From Roseovarius nitratireducens (GTDB taxonomy: Bacteria > Pseudomonadota > Alphaproteobacteria > Rhodobacterales > Rhodobacteraceae): a stretch of DNA of 60,856 nt. Below, piece after piece: positions 25,776 through 34,125 of the stretch (positions are counted from its first letter, which is position 1; every line of letters begins with the position of its first letter). The notes beneath the pieces are model-generated. The model was not told where the DNA came from and did no database searches. It saw only the letters and a list, made by a program, of their open reading frames with translations. A program made the position numbers and the translations under genes. Where the stretch lies: assembly GCF_002925845.1 (NCBI RefSeq), contig NZ_PDNI01000037.1, forward strand, positions 1-60,856, written 5' to 3'.

Positions 25776-26672
25776 ATGTGTGGCATTGTGGGCTTGTTTT
25801 TAAAGGACAAGGGGCTTGAGCCGCAGCTCGGCGCGCTCCTGACCGACATGCTTGTTACCATGACCGATCGTGGCCCGGACAGCGCCGGAATCGCGATCTA
25901 TCGTGGGGCACAGGCGGGCGAATGGCTGTATTGCGTGCAATCCGCGGCGCCGGTGCGTGATTTCGCTACGCTCGGCGCGGATCTCTCTAAAGAGATCGGC
26001 GCCAAGGTCCAAATCGAGATCAAGGATACCCATGCGGTGCTGGTCCTACCGTCTGAGAAGGCGAAAGAGGCTCGCGCGGCACTGGAGCGGATCAATGCCG
26101 ATTTGCGTATCATGAGCTCGGGAGAAAGCATCGAGATCTTCAAGGAGGTAGGCCTGCCCGCCGATGTGGCCGAGCGCTTCAACGTCGCGTCGATGTCTGG
26201 CAGCCATGGGATCGGACACACACGCATGGCCACAGAATCGGCGATCACCACGCTGGGCGCGCATCCGTTTTCCACCGGGGCCGATCAATGCCTCGTGCAT
26301 AACGGGTCGCTGTCCAACCACAACAGTCTGCGACGACGCTTGATCCGCGAAGGGTTGAGCTTCGAGACGCAGAACGATACCGAGGTGGCCGCAGCCTATC
26401 TGTCGTGGAAGATGGCGCAAGGCAGCGATCTGGGTGCCGCACTCAAGGCATCTCTAGATGATCTCGACGGGTTCTATACCTTTGTTGTCGGCACCAAGGA
26501 CGGCTTTGGCGTGATCCGCGATCCGATCGCATGCAAGCCTGCGGTTATGGCCGAAACCGACCAATATGTCGCCTTCGGCTCGGAATACCGCGCCATGGTT
26601 AACCTGCCCGGCATCGAAACCGCCCGGGTCTGGGAGCCGGAACCCTCAACCGCCTATTTCTGGAAACATTGA
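25776..26672 (+). CDS. mgsA: N-methylglutamate synthase subunit A (class II glutamine amidotransferase, GlxB-like)
   Basis: A 298-residue Ntn-type amidotransferase. The start at 25776 gives MCGIVGLF, so Cys2 becomes the N-terminal nucleophile; it follows GAGGAGACC. TDRGPDSAG, SGSHGIGHTRMATE and HPFSTGADQCLVHNGSLSN are the substrate-binding signatures of class II amidotransferases. With mgsB and mgsC it corresponds to three pieces of a split glutamate-synthase-like enzyme, which transfers methylamine from gamma-glutamylmethylamide to form N-methylglutamate. It is 3 bp from mgsB. GlxB of some rhizobia is the same family, so the name rests on gmaS and mgd nearby. Confidence 0.85.
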   Translation: MCGIVGLFLKDKGLEPQLGALLTDMLVTMTDRGPDSAGIAIYRGAQAGEWLYCVQSAAPVRDFATLGADLSKEIGAKVQIEIKDTHAVLVLPSEKAKEARAALERINADLRIMSSGESIEIFKEVGLPADVAERFNVASMSGSHGIGHTRMATESAITTLGAHPFSTGADQCLVHNGSLSNHNSLRRRLIREGLSFETQNDTEVAAAYLSWKMAQGSDLGAALKASLDDLDGFYTFVVGTKDGFGVIRDPIACKPAVMAETDQYVAFGSEYRAMVNLPGIETARVWEPEPSTAYFWKH

Positions 26673-26675
26673 CAC

Positions 26676-27359
26676 ATGCAAAGCCTTGATCTGCAAGCTG
26701 AGAGCTTGCGCGACCTCAACGCGCGGCTGCACGCCCAGTCCGAAAAGACGAATGAACGCGATTGGGAAATCCTCAACCCCAAGGGAAGCCACGCGCTCGC
26801 CGTGGGGCTCGATGCGCCGATCGACGTGATCGTGCGCGGCTCGACCGGGTATTACACCGCTGGAATGAACAAGCAGGCGACCGTGGTTGTCGCCGGCAAT
26901 GCCGGCCCGGGCGTCGCCGAGAACATGATGTCGGGTACCGTCATGATCGAAGGCGATGCCAGTCAGTATGCCGGGGCCACCGGGCGGGGCGGAACCCTTG
27001 TGATCAAGGGCAATGCCGCGTCACGCTGCGGAATTTCGATGAAGGGAATCGATATCATCGTGCACGGCAATATCGGACATATGTCGGCCTTCATGGGACA
27101 ATCCGGCAATCTGGTTGTCTGTGGCGATGCCGGCGACTCACTGGGTGACAGTCTCTATGAGGCGCGACTCTTCGTGCGCGGCTCGGTCAAGAGCCTCGGG
27201 GCAGATTGCGTCGAGAAAGAGATGCGCCGCGAACATATCGAGTTGCTGCGCGATCTTCTGGTGCGGGGTGAATGCGATGCCGACCCGTCCGAATTCAAGC
27301 GCTACGGCTCTGCCAGAAAGCTCTATAACTTCAACGTCGACAATGCGTCGGCCTATTGA
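26676..27359 (+). CDS. mgsB: N-methylglutamate synthase subunit B (GXGXG domain, GlxC-like)
   Basis: A 227-residue protein made almost wholly of the right-handed beta-helix found at the C-terminus of glutamate synthase alpha chains. The repeats are visible as GYYTAGMNKQATVVVAGNAG, GTVMIEGDASQYAG, GRGGTLVIKGNAASRCG and SGNLVVCGDAGDSLG. It is structural and couples the amidotransferase to the FMN domain. Three bases separate it from each neighbour. Confidence 0.88.
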   Translation: MQSLDLQAESLRDLNARLHAQSEKTNERDWEILNPKGSHALAVGLDAPIDVIVRGSTGYYTAGMNKQATVVVAGNAGPGVAENMMSGTVMIEGDASQYAGATGRGGTLVIKGNAASRCGISMKGIDIIVHGNIGHMSAFMGQSGNLVVCGDAGDSLGDSLYEARLFVRGSVKSLGADCVEKEMRREHIELLRDLLVRGECDADPSEFKRYGSARKLYNFNVDNASAY

Positions 27360-27362
27360 GGC

Positions 27363-28709
27363 ATGTCAGATATGAACGACCAATCACCCAAGATACCACA
27401 AACCCTGCCGCGCCAGTCGGCCACCTTTACCAACGAGATCAACTCCGAAATCCGCCGCGCGGCAGCGACGGGGATTTACGACATTCGCGGTGGCGGGGCC
27501 AAGCGCCGGGTGCCGCATTTCGACGATCTGCTGTTTCTCGGCGCATCGATCAGCCGCTATCCGCTCGAAGGCTATCGCGAGAAATGCACCACCACTGTCA
27601 CGCTTGGCACCCGGTTCGCGAAAAAGCCGATTGAGCTGGATATTCCGGTGACCATTGCGGGCATGTCCTTTGGAGCGCTATCCGGCCCCGCGAAAGAAGC
27701 GCTGGGGCGGGGTGCCACGCTGGCCGGAACCTCGACCACCACCGGCGATGGCGGCATGACCGAGGAAGAGCGCGGCCACTCTAAAACGCTCGTTTATCAG
27801 GTTCTTCCATCGCGGTATGGCATGAACCCCGATGATTTGCGCCGGGCCGACGCGATCGAGGTCGTGATCGGTCAAGGCGCCAAGCCGGGCGGCGGCGGCA
27901 TGCTCTTGGGGCAAAAGATCACAGATCGTGTTGCAGAAATGCGCACATTACCCAAGGGAATCGATCAGCGCTCGTCCTGTCGGCATCCCGATTGGACCGG
28001 GCCTGACGATCTTGAGATCAAGATCCTTGAGTTGCGTGAGATCACCGGTTGGGAAAAGCCGATCTATGTCAAGATTGGAGGCACGCGGCCCTATTACGAC
28101 ACCACGCTTGCGGTCAAGGCGGGGGCGGATGTGGTCGTGCTCGACGGGATGCAGGGCGGCACGGCGGCGACGCAGGATGTGTTCATCGAACATGTCGGCC
28201 TGCCGACGCTGGCCTGTATCCGCCCGGCCGTTCAGGCGCTTCAGGACATGGGCCTGCACCGCGAGGTGCAACTGGTGATCTCGGGCGGCATCCGCACTGG
28301 GGCGGATGTGGCCAAGGCGATGGCGCTGGGTGCCGATGCCGTGGCCATCGGCACCGCGGCGATGGTCGCCATCGGCGACAACGACCCCCGATGGGAGGCA
28401 GAGTATCAGAAGCTGGGCACAACAGCCGGGGCCTATGACGATTGGCACGAGGGGCGCGACCCGGCCGGGATCACCACGCAGGACCCGGACCTGTCCGCGC
28501 GGCTCGATCCGGTGGCGGCGGGACGGCGGCTGCGCAACTATCTCACCGTGCTCACGCTCGAGGCGCAGACCATCGCGCGGGCCTGTGGCCATAACAGCCT
28601 GCACAATCTGGAGCCCGAGGATCTCTGTGCCCTGACGATGGAGGCTGCGGCCATGGCACGCGTGCCGCTGGCAGGCACCACCTGGATCCCCGGGCAAGGG
28701 GGCCTCTGA
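27363..28709 (+). CDS. mgsC: N-methylglutamate synthase subunit C (FMN glutamate-synthase domain, GlxD-like)
   Basis: A 448-residue TIM-barrel flavoprotein corresponding to the central FMN domain of glutamate synthase. SFGALSGPAKEALGRGA, TTTGDGGMTEEER and PGGGGMLLGQKI form the 2-oxoglutarate/FMN site; KAGADVVVLDGMQGGTAAT and SGGIRTGADVAKAMALGADA bind the FMN phosphate. Two nearby starts are possible (27363 and 27372); the second has better spacing from GAGG. It is followed by gmaS after 42 bp. Confidence 0.88.
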   Translation: MSDMNDQSPKIPQTLPRQSATFTNEINSEIRRAAATGIYDIRGGGAKRRVPHFDDLLFLGASISRYPLEGYREKCTTTVTLGTRFAKKPIELDIPVTIAGMSFGALSGPAKEALGRGATLAGTSTTTGDGGMTEEERGHSKTLVYQVLPSRYGMNPDDLRRADAIEVVIGQGAKPGGGGMLLGQKITDRVAEMRTLPKGIDQRSSCRHPDWTGPDDLEIKILELREITGWEKPIYVKIGGTRPYYDTTLAVKAGADVVVLDGMQGGTAATQDVFIEHVGLPTLACIRPAVQALQDMGLHREVQLVISGGIRTGADVAKAMALGADAVAIGTAAMVAIGDNDPRWEAEYQKLGTTAGAYDDWHEGRDPAGITTQDPDLSARLDPVAAGRRLRNYLTVLTLEAQTIARACGHNSLHNLEPEDLCALTMEAAAMARVPLAGTTWIPGQGGL

Positions 28710-28751
28710 GCCGGAAACCGACAAAGACTGACAATAGGGAAATGCGACACG

Positions 28752-30059
28752 ATGACAAAAGATCTCGAAAAATATGCCGCCGATCAGGGGATCAAGTATT
28801 TCATGGTCTCCTATACGGACCTCTTTGGCGCGCAGCGCGCCAAGATGGTTCCGGCGCAGGCGATCGCCGACATGCAACAGGACGGGGCGGGCTTTGCCGG
28901 GTTCGCGACATGGCTCGACGTGACCCCGGCGCATCCCGACATGCTGGCCCTGCCCGATCCCGAGGCGGTGATCCGTCTTCCGTGGAAGCCAGAGGTGGCA
29001 TGGGTCCCGGCCAATTGCATGATGAACGACGCGCCCCTTGAACAGGCACCGCGCAATGTGCTGTTGCGCCAGATCGAGGCGGCGGCCGAACAGGGGCTGT
29101 CGGTCAAGACCGGGGTCGAGGCGGAATTCTTCCTGCTCGATCCCAACGGGCTTGAGATTGCCGACAATCTGGATACGGCAGAGAAGCCTTGCTACGATCA
29201 ACAGGCGATCATGCGACGCTATGACGTGATCGCGGAAATCAGCGATTACATGATCGAACTGGGCTGGGGCCCGTATCAAAGCGACCATGAGGACGCGAAT
29301 GGCCAGTTTGAGATGAACTGGGGCTTTGACGACGCGCTGGCCACGGCGGACAAGCATTCCTTCTTCAAATTCATGGTGAAATCCGTCGCCGAAAAGCACG
29401 GGTTGCGCGCCACCTTCATGCCCAAGCCGATCAAGGGGCTGACCGGCAATGGCTGTCACGCCCATATCTCGGTCTGGGACAAGGACGGCAAGAAAAACCT
29501 CTTCACCGACGGCACCCATGATCTTGGCATGTCCGATATAGGCTGGCATTTCATCGGCGGTATGATGAAACACGCCTCGGCGCTGGCCGCGATCACGAAT
29601 CCGACAGTCAACAGTTACAAGCGCATCAATGCACCGCGCACCACCTCGGGTGCCACATGGGCCCCAAACACGGTGACATGGACCGGCAACAACCGGACCC
29701 ACATGATCCGGGTGCCGGGGGCGGGGCGCTTTGAATTGCGTTTGCCCGACGGCGCGGCGAACCCTTATCTGATGCAGGCAGTGATCATCGCTGCGGGCGT
29801 GTCCGGCATCTCCTCCAAGGCCACGCCCGGCAAGCGGCTCGATATCGACATGTATCAGGATGGCCATACTGTCAAGAACGCGCCGCGGCTGCCGCTCAAC
29901 CTGTTGGACGCCTTGCGGTACTTCGACAAGGACAAGGTGCTGAAATCGGCCCTGGGCGAGGAATTTTCCGCCGCCTTCGTAAAGCTCAAACGCCGGGAGT
30001 GGGACTCGTTCGTCTCGCATTTCTCACGGTGGGAGCGTGACAACACGCTCGACATTTAA
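28752..30059 (+). CDS. gmaS: Gamma-glutamylmethylamide synthetase (type III glutamine synthetase-like)
   Basis: A 435-residue glutamine-synthetase fold that ligates monomethylamine to glutamate with ATP, the first step of the NMG pathway. The N-terminal beta-grasp begins KYFMVSYTDLFGAQRAKMVP. The catalytic barrel has TGVEAEFFLLD (metal Glu), NGCHAHISVWDKDGKK (ATP/His motif) and NSYKRINAPRTTSGATW followed by NRTHMIRVPG (glutamate-binding Arg). A true nitrogen-assimilating GlnA would have a Tyr adenylylation loop, not seen here. Its position between mgsABC and mgdABCD supports the role; gmaS is a marker for methylamine use in marine roseobacters. A hairpin terminator follows the stop. Confidence 0.88.
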   Translation: MTKDLEKYAADQGIKYFMVSYTDLFGAQRAKMVPAQAIADMQQDGAGFAGFATWLDVTPAHPDMLALPDPEAVIRLPWKPEVAWVPANCMMNDAPLEQAPRNVLLRQIEAAAEQGLSVKTGVEAEFFLLDPNGLEIADNLDTAEKPCYDQQAIMRRYDVIAEISDYMIELGWGPYQSDHEDANGQFEMNWGFDDALATADKHSFFKFMVKSVAEKHGLRATFMPKPIKGLTGNGCHAHISVWDKDGKKNLFTDGTHDLGMSDIGWHFIGGMMKHASALAAITNPTVNSYKRINAPRTTSGATWAPNTVTWTGNNRTHMIRVPGAGRFELRLPDGAANPYLMQAVIIAAGVSGISSKATPGKRLDIDMYQDGHTVKNAPRLPLNLLDALRYFDKDKVLKSALGEEFSAAFVKLKRREWDSFVSHFSRWERDNTLDI

Positions 30060-30070
30060 GCTCTTTTCCC

Positions 30071-30090
30071 CGCGCCCCTTTTGGGGCGCG
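30071..30090 (+). terminator. Hairpin terminator after gmaS
   Basis: CGCGCCCC-TTTT-GGGGCGCG is a perfect 8-bp stem with a 4-base loop, 11 bp past the gmaS stop. The downstream side lacks a strong T run; the upstream side has CTTTT. It probably ends, or partly attenuates, the mgs-gmaS transcript. Confidence 0.6.
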
Positions 30091-30287
30091 AAACTTTGCT
30101 TGCGGTCGCAAAAGTCGAACGCCTGTGCTGTTCCCAAACCGTTAAGAAAAAGCTCGCTCAGGGGCTGCGGAAGGCGCGAGCACTGCCAATCAAAATTTCA
30201 TAAAAATAAAAAATATTGCCTGAAAAGAATTTATTGGTACCCTGCGAATCACGTTCCCAGAAGCGGAACAAAATCAGGGAGGAGAAA

Positions 30288-30587
30288 ATGGCTCAGGATA
30301 TGGAGAGCCGGATCGAAAAGACGTATCGGGGCGATGTGCTGTTCGCCTCGATGTTCGTCGCGGTCCTTTGGCTCGTGATCTTGTTCGTTTTGTGGAGTAT
30401 CGGCGGCCTGGTCGGGGGCGGGATGATCCGTACCGTTCTGATCGGGGCGGCGGGCATGGTCTTGTTGTTCAACACCGCCGCAATCGCCGCCATGGTGCGG
30501 CACTACGCGCATGACAAGGATGCGATCTATCGCATTGATCTGATGCATTACGACGAAATGCAGGCCGCGAAGCACGGGAAGGGGTGA
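30288..30587 (+). CDS. Small two-helix membrane protein, possible permease accessory subunit
   Basis: A 99-residue protein. Two hydrophobic helices are visible at about residues 19-41 (VLFASMFVAVLWLVILFVLW) and 48-69 (MIRTVLIGAAGMVLLFNTAA), with short charged ends. The ATG at 30288 follows AGGGAGGAGAAA, a very strong ribosome-binding site. It opens a new transcription unit after the gmaS terminator, with the following small membrane proteins and the APC permease packed behind it. I do not recognise the family. The arrangement recalls small subunits of other transporters (DUF485/DUF4212, TRAP Q subunits), but the link is inference. Confidence 0.65.
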   Translation: MAQDMESRIEKTYRGDVLFASMFVAVLWLVILFVLWSIGGLVGGGMIRTVLIGAAGMVLLFNTAAIAAMVRHYAHDKDAIYRIDLMHYDEMQAAKHGKG

Positions 30588-30590
30588 GAG

Positions 30591-30968
30591 ATGAGCAAAC
30601 GCTATGACCCCCCGAAACAAAGCGGCATCGGACAGTTCTTCGATGCGGTTTTTCTTCTCGCGCTCGTTTACTTCGTTCTGTTCATCCCACTGATTTTTGG
30701 CCTGACCGGTGCAAACAGCACCAACGTGATGCCCGAGACCGTAAACTGGGAAACCCTCGGTCAGAACGAAACCATGCAGGCCCAATGGGAAAAGTTAGGG
30801 TACACCCCCGAAACAGCTGCGGAGATGATCACGCAACGGTTCGATTACTCCATCGACCCGCTGATGCTGATCATCACGGCGGTGATCATTCTGGGATATT
30901 TCGTGTTTCTCGTGAAAGTCTCCGACAAGGAGCTGCGCGAGGTGATCCGCGAGAGATTTGACACCTAA
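30591..30968 (+). CDS. Second small membrane protein of the APC permease unit
   Basis: A 125-residue protein with a hydrophobic helix near each end (about residues 15-38 and 85-106). The loop between them (about 40-84) is hydrophilic and carries Asn/Glu/Gln, perhaps facing the periplasm. It starts 3 bp after the previous stop, with GGGGTGAG as ribosome-binding site. No family is recognised. Confidence 0.65.
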   Translation: MSKRYDPPKQSGIGQFFDAVFLLALVYFVLFIPLIFGLTGANSTNVMPETVNWETLGQNETMQAQWEKLGYTPETAAEMITQRFDYSIDPLMLIITAVIILGYFVFLVKVSDKELREVIRERFDT

Positions 30969-30986
30969 GGGCTGGAGAACGACACA

Positions 30987-31169
30987 ATGTGGATATTACT
31001 GGAATACATCGCCTGGGGCCTCTCCGCCGCGATGCTTTTGTGGATTGTCGCCGACGCGGTCCGCGTCAATCGGGAATTCGATGAAGAGACGCTTCTGTCC
31101 TCCAAGGAGGGCGTGGACGAATTGCTGGAACATGGCGCAGTGAACGGAAATGCGGAGGACCGGTCATGA
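30987..31169 (+). CDS. Third small membrane protein of the APC permease unit
   Basis: A 60-residue protein with one N-terminal hydrophobic helix (about residues 2-23, LEYIAWGLSAAMLLWIVADA) and an acidic tail. Its stop overlaps the permease start by 4 bp (ATGA), so the two are probably translated together. Such tight coupling argues for a shared complex. No family is recognised. Confidence 0.6.
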   Translation: MWILLEYIAWGLSAAMLLWIVADAVRVNREFDEETLLSSKEGVDELLEHGAVNGNAEDRS

Positions 31170-32572
31170 GCGATCAAACCGCAAGTCAAACCGGTGCAGG
31201 GAGCGGTCAGGAGCGGATCGGCCTCTTGCGCGTGCTTGGCCCGGCGCATGTCTGGGCGCTCGGCGTGGGGATCGTCCTTGTGGGCGAGTTCATGGGCTGG
31301 AACTTTTCCGTGGGCAAGGGCGGCGCCTATGGCGCGCTGATCGCCTGCTGGGTCATCGGCCTTCTGTATACCTGTGTCGCCATGATCGATTCGGAGGTGA
31401 CATCGACGGTCGCGGCGGCGGGCGGGCAGTACGCCCAGGCCAAGCACATCATGGGTCCGCTCATGGCGTTCAATGTGGGCCTTTACCTCGTGATGGCCTA
31501 TACCATGCTCGAGGCCGCCGACGCGCTGATCGTGGGCGACCTTCTGATGATCCTCGCCGAGCAGACGGGCTATGACGCGCTTGATCCGAAACCCTTCGTG
31601 GTGCTGGTGATCTCGTTTCTCGCCTTTCTGAATTATCGTGGCGTGTTCATGACCCTGTCGCTCAACTTCATCATCACGGCAGCGGCGTTCGTCTCGATCG
31701 TGATCCTGTTCGTCGGGGTGCAGCCGTGGAACCCGGGCGCGATCCTGAAACATTCCGAGCTGTTGACGGACCTGCCCTATGGCTGGATCGGCGTCATCGC
31801 ATCGTTCCAGTTCGGGATCTGGTATTACCTCGGGATCGAAGGAACGTGTCAGGCCGCAGAAGAGGTGCGCTCGCCGTCACGCTCGCTGCCGCTTGGCACG
31901 ATGACGGGGATCATTACCCTTCTGATCGCGGCGACGCTGACATGGTATGTCTGCACCGGTCTTATCCCGTGGGAATACCTTGGCCAGGCGACGGTGCCGC
32001 TTTATGATGCCGCGCGCATGACCGGGTCGACCGTATTGCAGGTCTTCCTCTTCGTCGGCACCCTCTTTGCCGCCACCGCCTCGGCGAATGGCTGCATCAA
32101 CGATGCCAGCCGGGCCTGGTTCTCGATGGGGCGCGACCGGTATATGCCGCAATGGTTCGGGGCAGTGCATCCGCGCTACCGCACCCCCTTCCGGTCGATC
32201 ATCTTCCTCATCCCGATCGCGGTGTCCTTCGCCTTTACCGGGCTTCTGGATCAGGTGATCACCTTCTCGATCCTGTCGGGGCTGTTGGGGTATACTTTCA
32301 TGCCGATCAACATGATCCTGTTCCGACGCAAATGGCCGCTGGGGTCGATCAAGCGGGGCTACGTGCATCCGTTCCACCCGATGCCGGCGATCGTGCTGAT
32401 GATCCTGTGCATCACCACGTTCTTCGCGACCTATCTCGGCTTTGGCCTCCAGCTTCTGGCGATGATGGCCTTCTACGTCGTGGTGTCGATATGGTTCGTA
32501 AAGCATCGTTACAAATATGTCCGCCGCGCGGATCAGTTCACCATGAACTGGCCCAAGCCGGTTGGCTATTGA
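31166..32572 (+). CDS. APC superfamily permease, candidate methylamine or amino acid uptake
   Basis: A 468-residue carrier with about twelve transmembrane helices. The opening LGPAHVWALGVGIVLVGEF, the GGQYAQAKHIMGP segment, GIWYYLGIEGTCQAAEEVRS and SPSRSLPLGTM match the APC family near ethanolamine/amino acid permeases. It lies in the NMG locus immediately after gmaS and the three small membrane proteins. Uptake of monomethylamine or a related amine is therefore the obvious guess, but the sequence does not prove the substrate. The next gene, a Usp protein, begins 16 bp after the stop. Confidence 0.85.
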   Translation: MSDQTASQTGAGSGQERIGLLRVLGPAHVWALGVGIVLVGEFMGWNFSVGKGGAYGALIACWVIGLLYTCVAMIDSEVTSTVAAAGGQYAQAKHIMGPLMAFNVGLYLVMAYTMLEAADALIVGDLLMILAEQTGYDALDPKPFVVLVISFLAFLNYRGVFMTLSLNFIITAAAFVSIVILFVGVQPWNPGAILKHSELLTDLPYGWIGVIASFQFGIWYYLGIEGTCQAAEEVRSPSRSLPLGTMTGIITLLIAATLTWYVCTGLIPWEYLGQATVPLYDAARMTGSTVLQVFLFVGTLFAATASANGCINDASRAWFSMGRDRYMPQWFGAVHPRYRTPFRSIIFLIPIAVSFAFTGLLDQVITFSILSGLLGYTFMPINMILFRRKWPLGSIKRGYVHPFHPMPAIVLMILCITTFFATYLGFGLQLLAMMAFYVVVSIWFVKHRYKYVRRADQFTMNWPKPVGY

Positions 32573-32588
32573 TCAGGAGGATCGGATC

Positions 32589-33017
32589 ATGATGGACAGA
32601 ATTCTCTGTGCCATAGACGGATCGAAGGCTGCGGTGCGCGCCGTGGACTTCGCGGTCGCCCTCGCGGCAAAGATCGGCTGTGACCTGCGATTTGTCACCG
32701 TGACAACGGTGACACCAACGACTGCGGCGGATAGCCCGTTTTGGGATACGCGGCTGTTTGATGCCGGTGAGGCCCTGATCGCCAAGGAGCTGTCAGATGC
32801 CATGACCGCAGCTCAGAAAGGCGGGATTGCAAATGTCACCAGCGCCACCATCGCTGGCCGCGACATTGCCGAAGCGATTCTTGGCTATGCCACCGAGCAG
32901 GGCTTTGATCACATCGTGATGGGGTCGACCGGGCACACCGCCTTCGGGCGGTTGCTGACCGGGTCGGTGGTGGATGACGTGCTCAGACACCCGCATCCGC
33001 CGGTCACGATCATATGA
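32589..33017 (+). CDS. Universal stress protein (UspA family)
   Basis: A 142-residue single Usp domain. It starts RILCAIDGSKAAVRAVDFA and carries the ATP-binding signature GSTGHTAFGRLLTGSVV near the C-terminus, so it should bind ATP. It follows the permease with CAGGAGGAT as ribosome-binding site and overlaps the next gene by 4 bp. Usp proteins are often paired with transporters that they regulate; that role here is inference. Confidence 0.85.
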   Translation: MMDRILCAIDGSKAAVRAVDFAVALAAKIGCDLRFVTVTTVTPTTAADSPFWDTRLFDAGEALIAKELSDAMTAAQKGGIANVTSATIAGRDIAEAILGYATEQGFDHIVMGSTGHTAFGRLLTGSVVDDVLRHPHPPVTII

Positions 33018-33685
33018 CAACGGGCGCGGCGGTGGCACTGGCGGTGGCCGGCACCGCCGCGCTTGGCTGGCTCTATCGCCGCGACCACAGCGAGGCCTGT
33101 GCGCGGCGAGACGGCTTTTTCGACGTGGCACGCTATGCCTTCGAAACTCCCGAAATCATGACCACACGCGGCGACTACCCGGTGTTGCGCGGCACCCGAG
33201 AGGGATATCGCACGGAATTGCGCGCCCTTGCCGACACGATCCAGCTACGCAAATTGCCGGTTCTGTGGCTTCTGGTAACAATCCACCGCCCGCTGCGGCT
33301 TCGCTCGCATTTTGACATGATGATGCGCCCCGACAATTCCGAATATTACTCCGCGCATGGCCGCATGCCCGAACGCGTTTCCACCCCACCGAACTGGCCG
33401 CAAGAGGCAGTGCTGCGCTGCGACGACCCGGCCGAGGCCAGGGCACGGGTGATCCCGGCCCTCGCCCCCCACCTGGCGCAGTTCACCGGGGATAGCCGCG
33501 GCAAGGAGATATTTCTCAGCCCCAAGGGTCTGCGCCTTGTCTATCGGATGGACGAAGGTCAGCGCGGTCATTACCTTCTCACCCGCCTGCCCTTTTTCAA
33601 CTGCACGGAACTCCCGCGCGTGATGGCTGAGGATCTGCTTGATCTGGGGCACCGCATCGCCCGGAGCCTTGAGGACACAGAATGA
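33014..33685 (+). CDS. Hypothetical protein, N-terminal anchor
   Basis: A 223-residue protein with a hydrophobic stretch at residues 4-20 that could be a membrane anchor or signal. The rest is soluble, with an Arg-rich centre (PLRLRSHFDMMMRPDNSEYY) and several Pro. No motif is recognised. Overlaps of 4 bp on both sides show that it is co-translated with the Usp protein and the following small membrane protein. Confidence 0.6.
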   Translation: MTTGAAVALAVAGTAALGWLYRRDHSEACARRDGFFDVARYAFETPEIMTTRGDYPVLRGTREGYRTELRALADTIQLRKLPVLWLLVTIHRPLRLRSHFDMMMRPDNSEYYSAHGRMPERVSTPPNWPQEAVLRCDDPAEARARVIPALAPHLAQFTGDSRGKEIFLSPKGLRLVYRMDEGQRGHYLLTRLPFFNCTELPRVMAEDLLDLGHRIARSLEDTE

Positions 33686-34008
33686 CAGACCACCCCACCC
33701 AATTCGATCGCCCGCCATACGATCCCCGTCTGGTTCTGGCCGTTTCCAGCATCCTGACAGGCATGGGGCAGGTCTTGAACGGCGAGGCGCATCGCGGGCT
33801 CATGTTCGCGTTCACCGCCTTGTCCCTCGCTTGGGTGAGCTACAATCTGACGACACCCGAGCACAGTTTTCTCGGGCGCTATGCTGGCGGCTTCATGATC
33901 CACGCCATCGCGCTTATGGACGCCTACAAGGGGGCACGCATCCGCCGCGCTCGGTGGGACCACGCACGCAAGCAAGATCACCAGCGAGACATGACGGATC
34001 AGAAATAG
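33682..34008 (+). CDS. Small membrane protein resembling TM2-like proteins
   Basis: A 108-residue protein. The segment GMGQVLNGEAHRGLMFAFTA resembles the GxGQxxNG-x-RG pattern of TM2/DUF5683-like membrane proteins, and a second hydrophobic region follows (GGFMIHAIALMDAYKG). The tail is charged. It is the last gene of the unit starting at 30288 and ends 117 bp before the convergent GlxA-type regulator. Confidence 0.6.
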   Translation: MTDHPTQFDRPPYDPRLVLAVSSILTGMGQVLNGEAHRGLMFAFTALSLAWVSYNLTTPEHSFLGRYAGGFMIHAIALMDAYKGARIRRARWDHARKQDHQRDMTDQK

Positions 34009-34125
34009 AAAATCTTGTTTGGGACGTCATCAAGACGGTGGTGCTGAACCGGTTTGCTACGATATTCCTTGCGGCGGTCTAGGTACTCTTGCACACGACT
34101 GGCAACACCTATCGCGCTGCGCGGC

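Noticed and set aside
28752-30059. Ordinary nitrogen-assimilation glutamine synthetase
   Set aside because: Its length and the position between mgsABC and the permease/mgd genes fit gamma-glutamylmethylamide synthetase. No glnB or ntr genes are nearby.
30091-30287. Riboswitch before the small membrane proteins
   Set aside because: The 200-bp AT-rich leader after the gmaS terminator has no recognisable conserved RNA core; it is more simply a promoter region.
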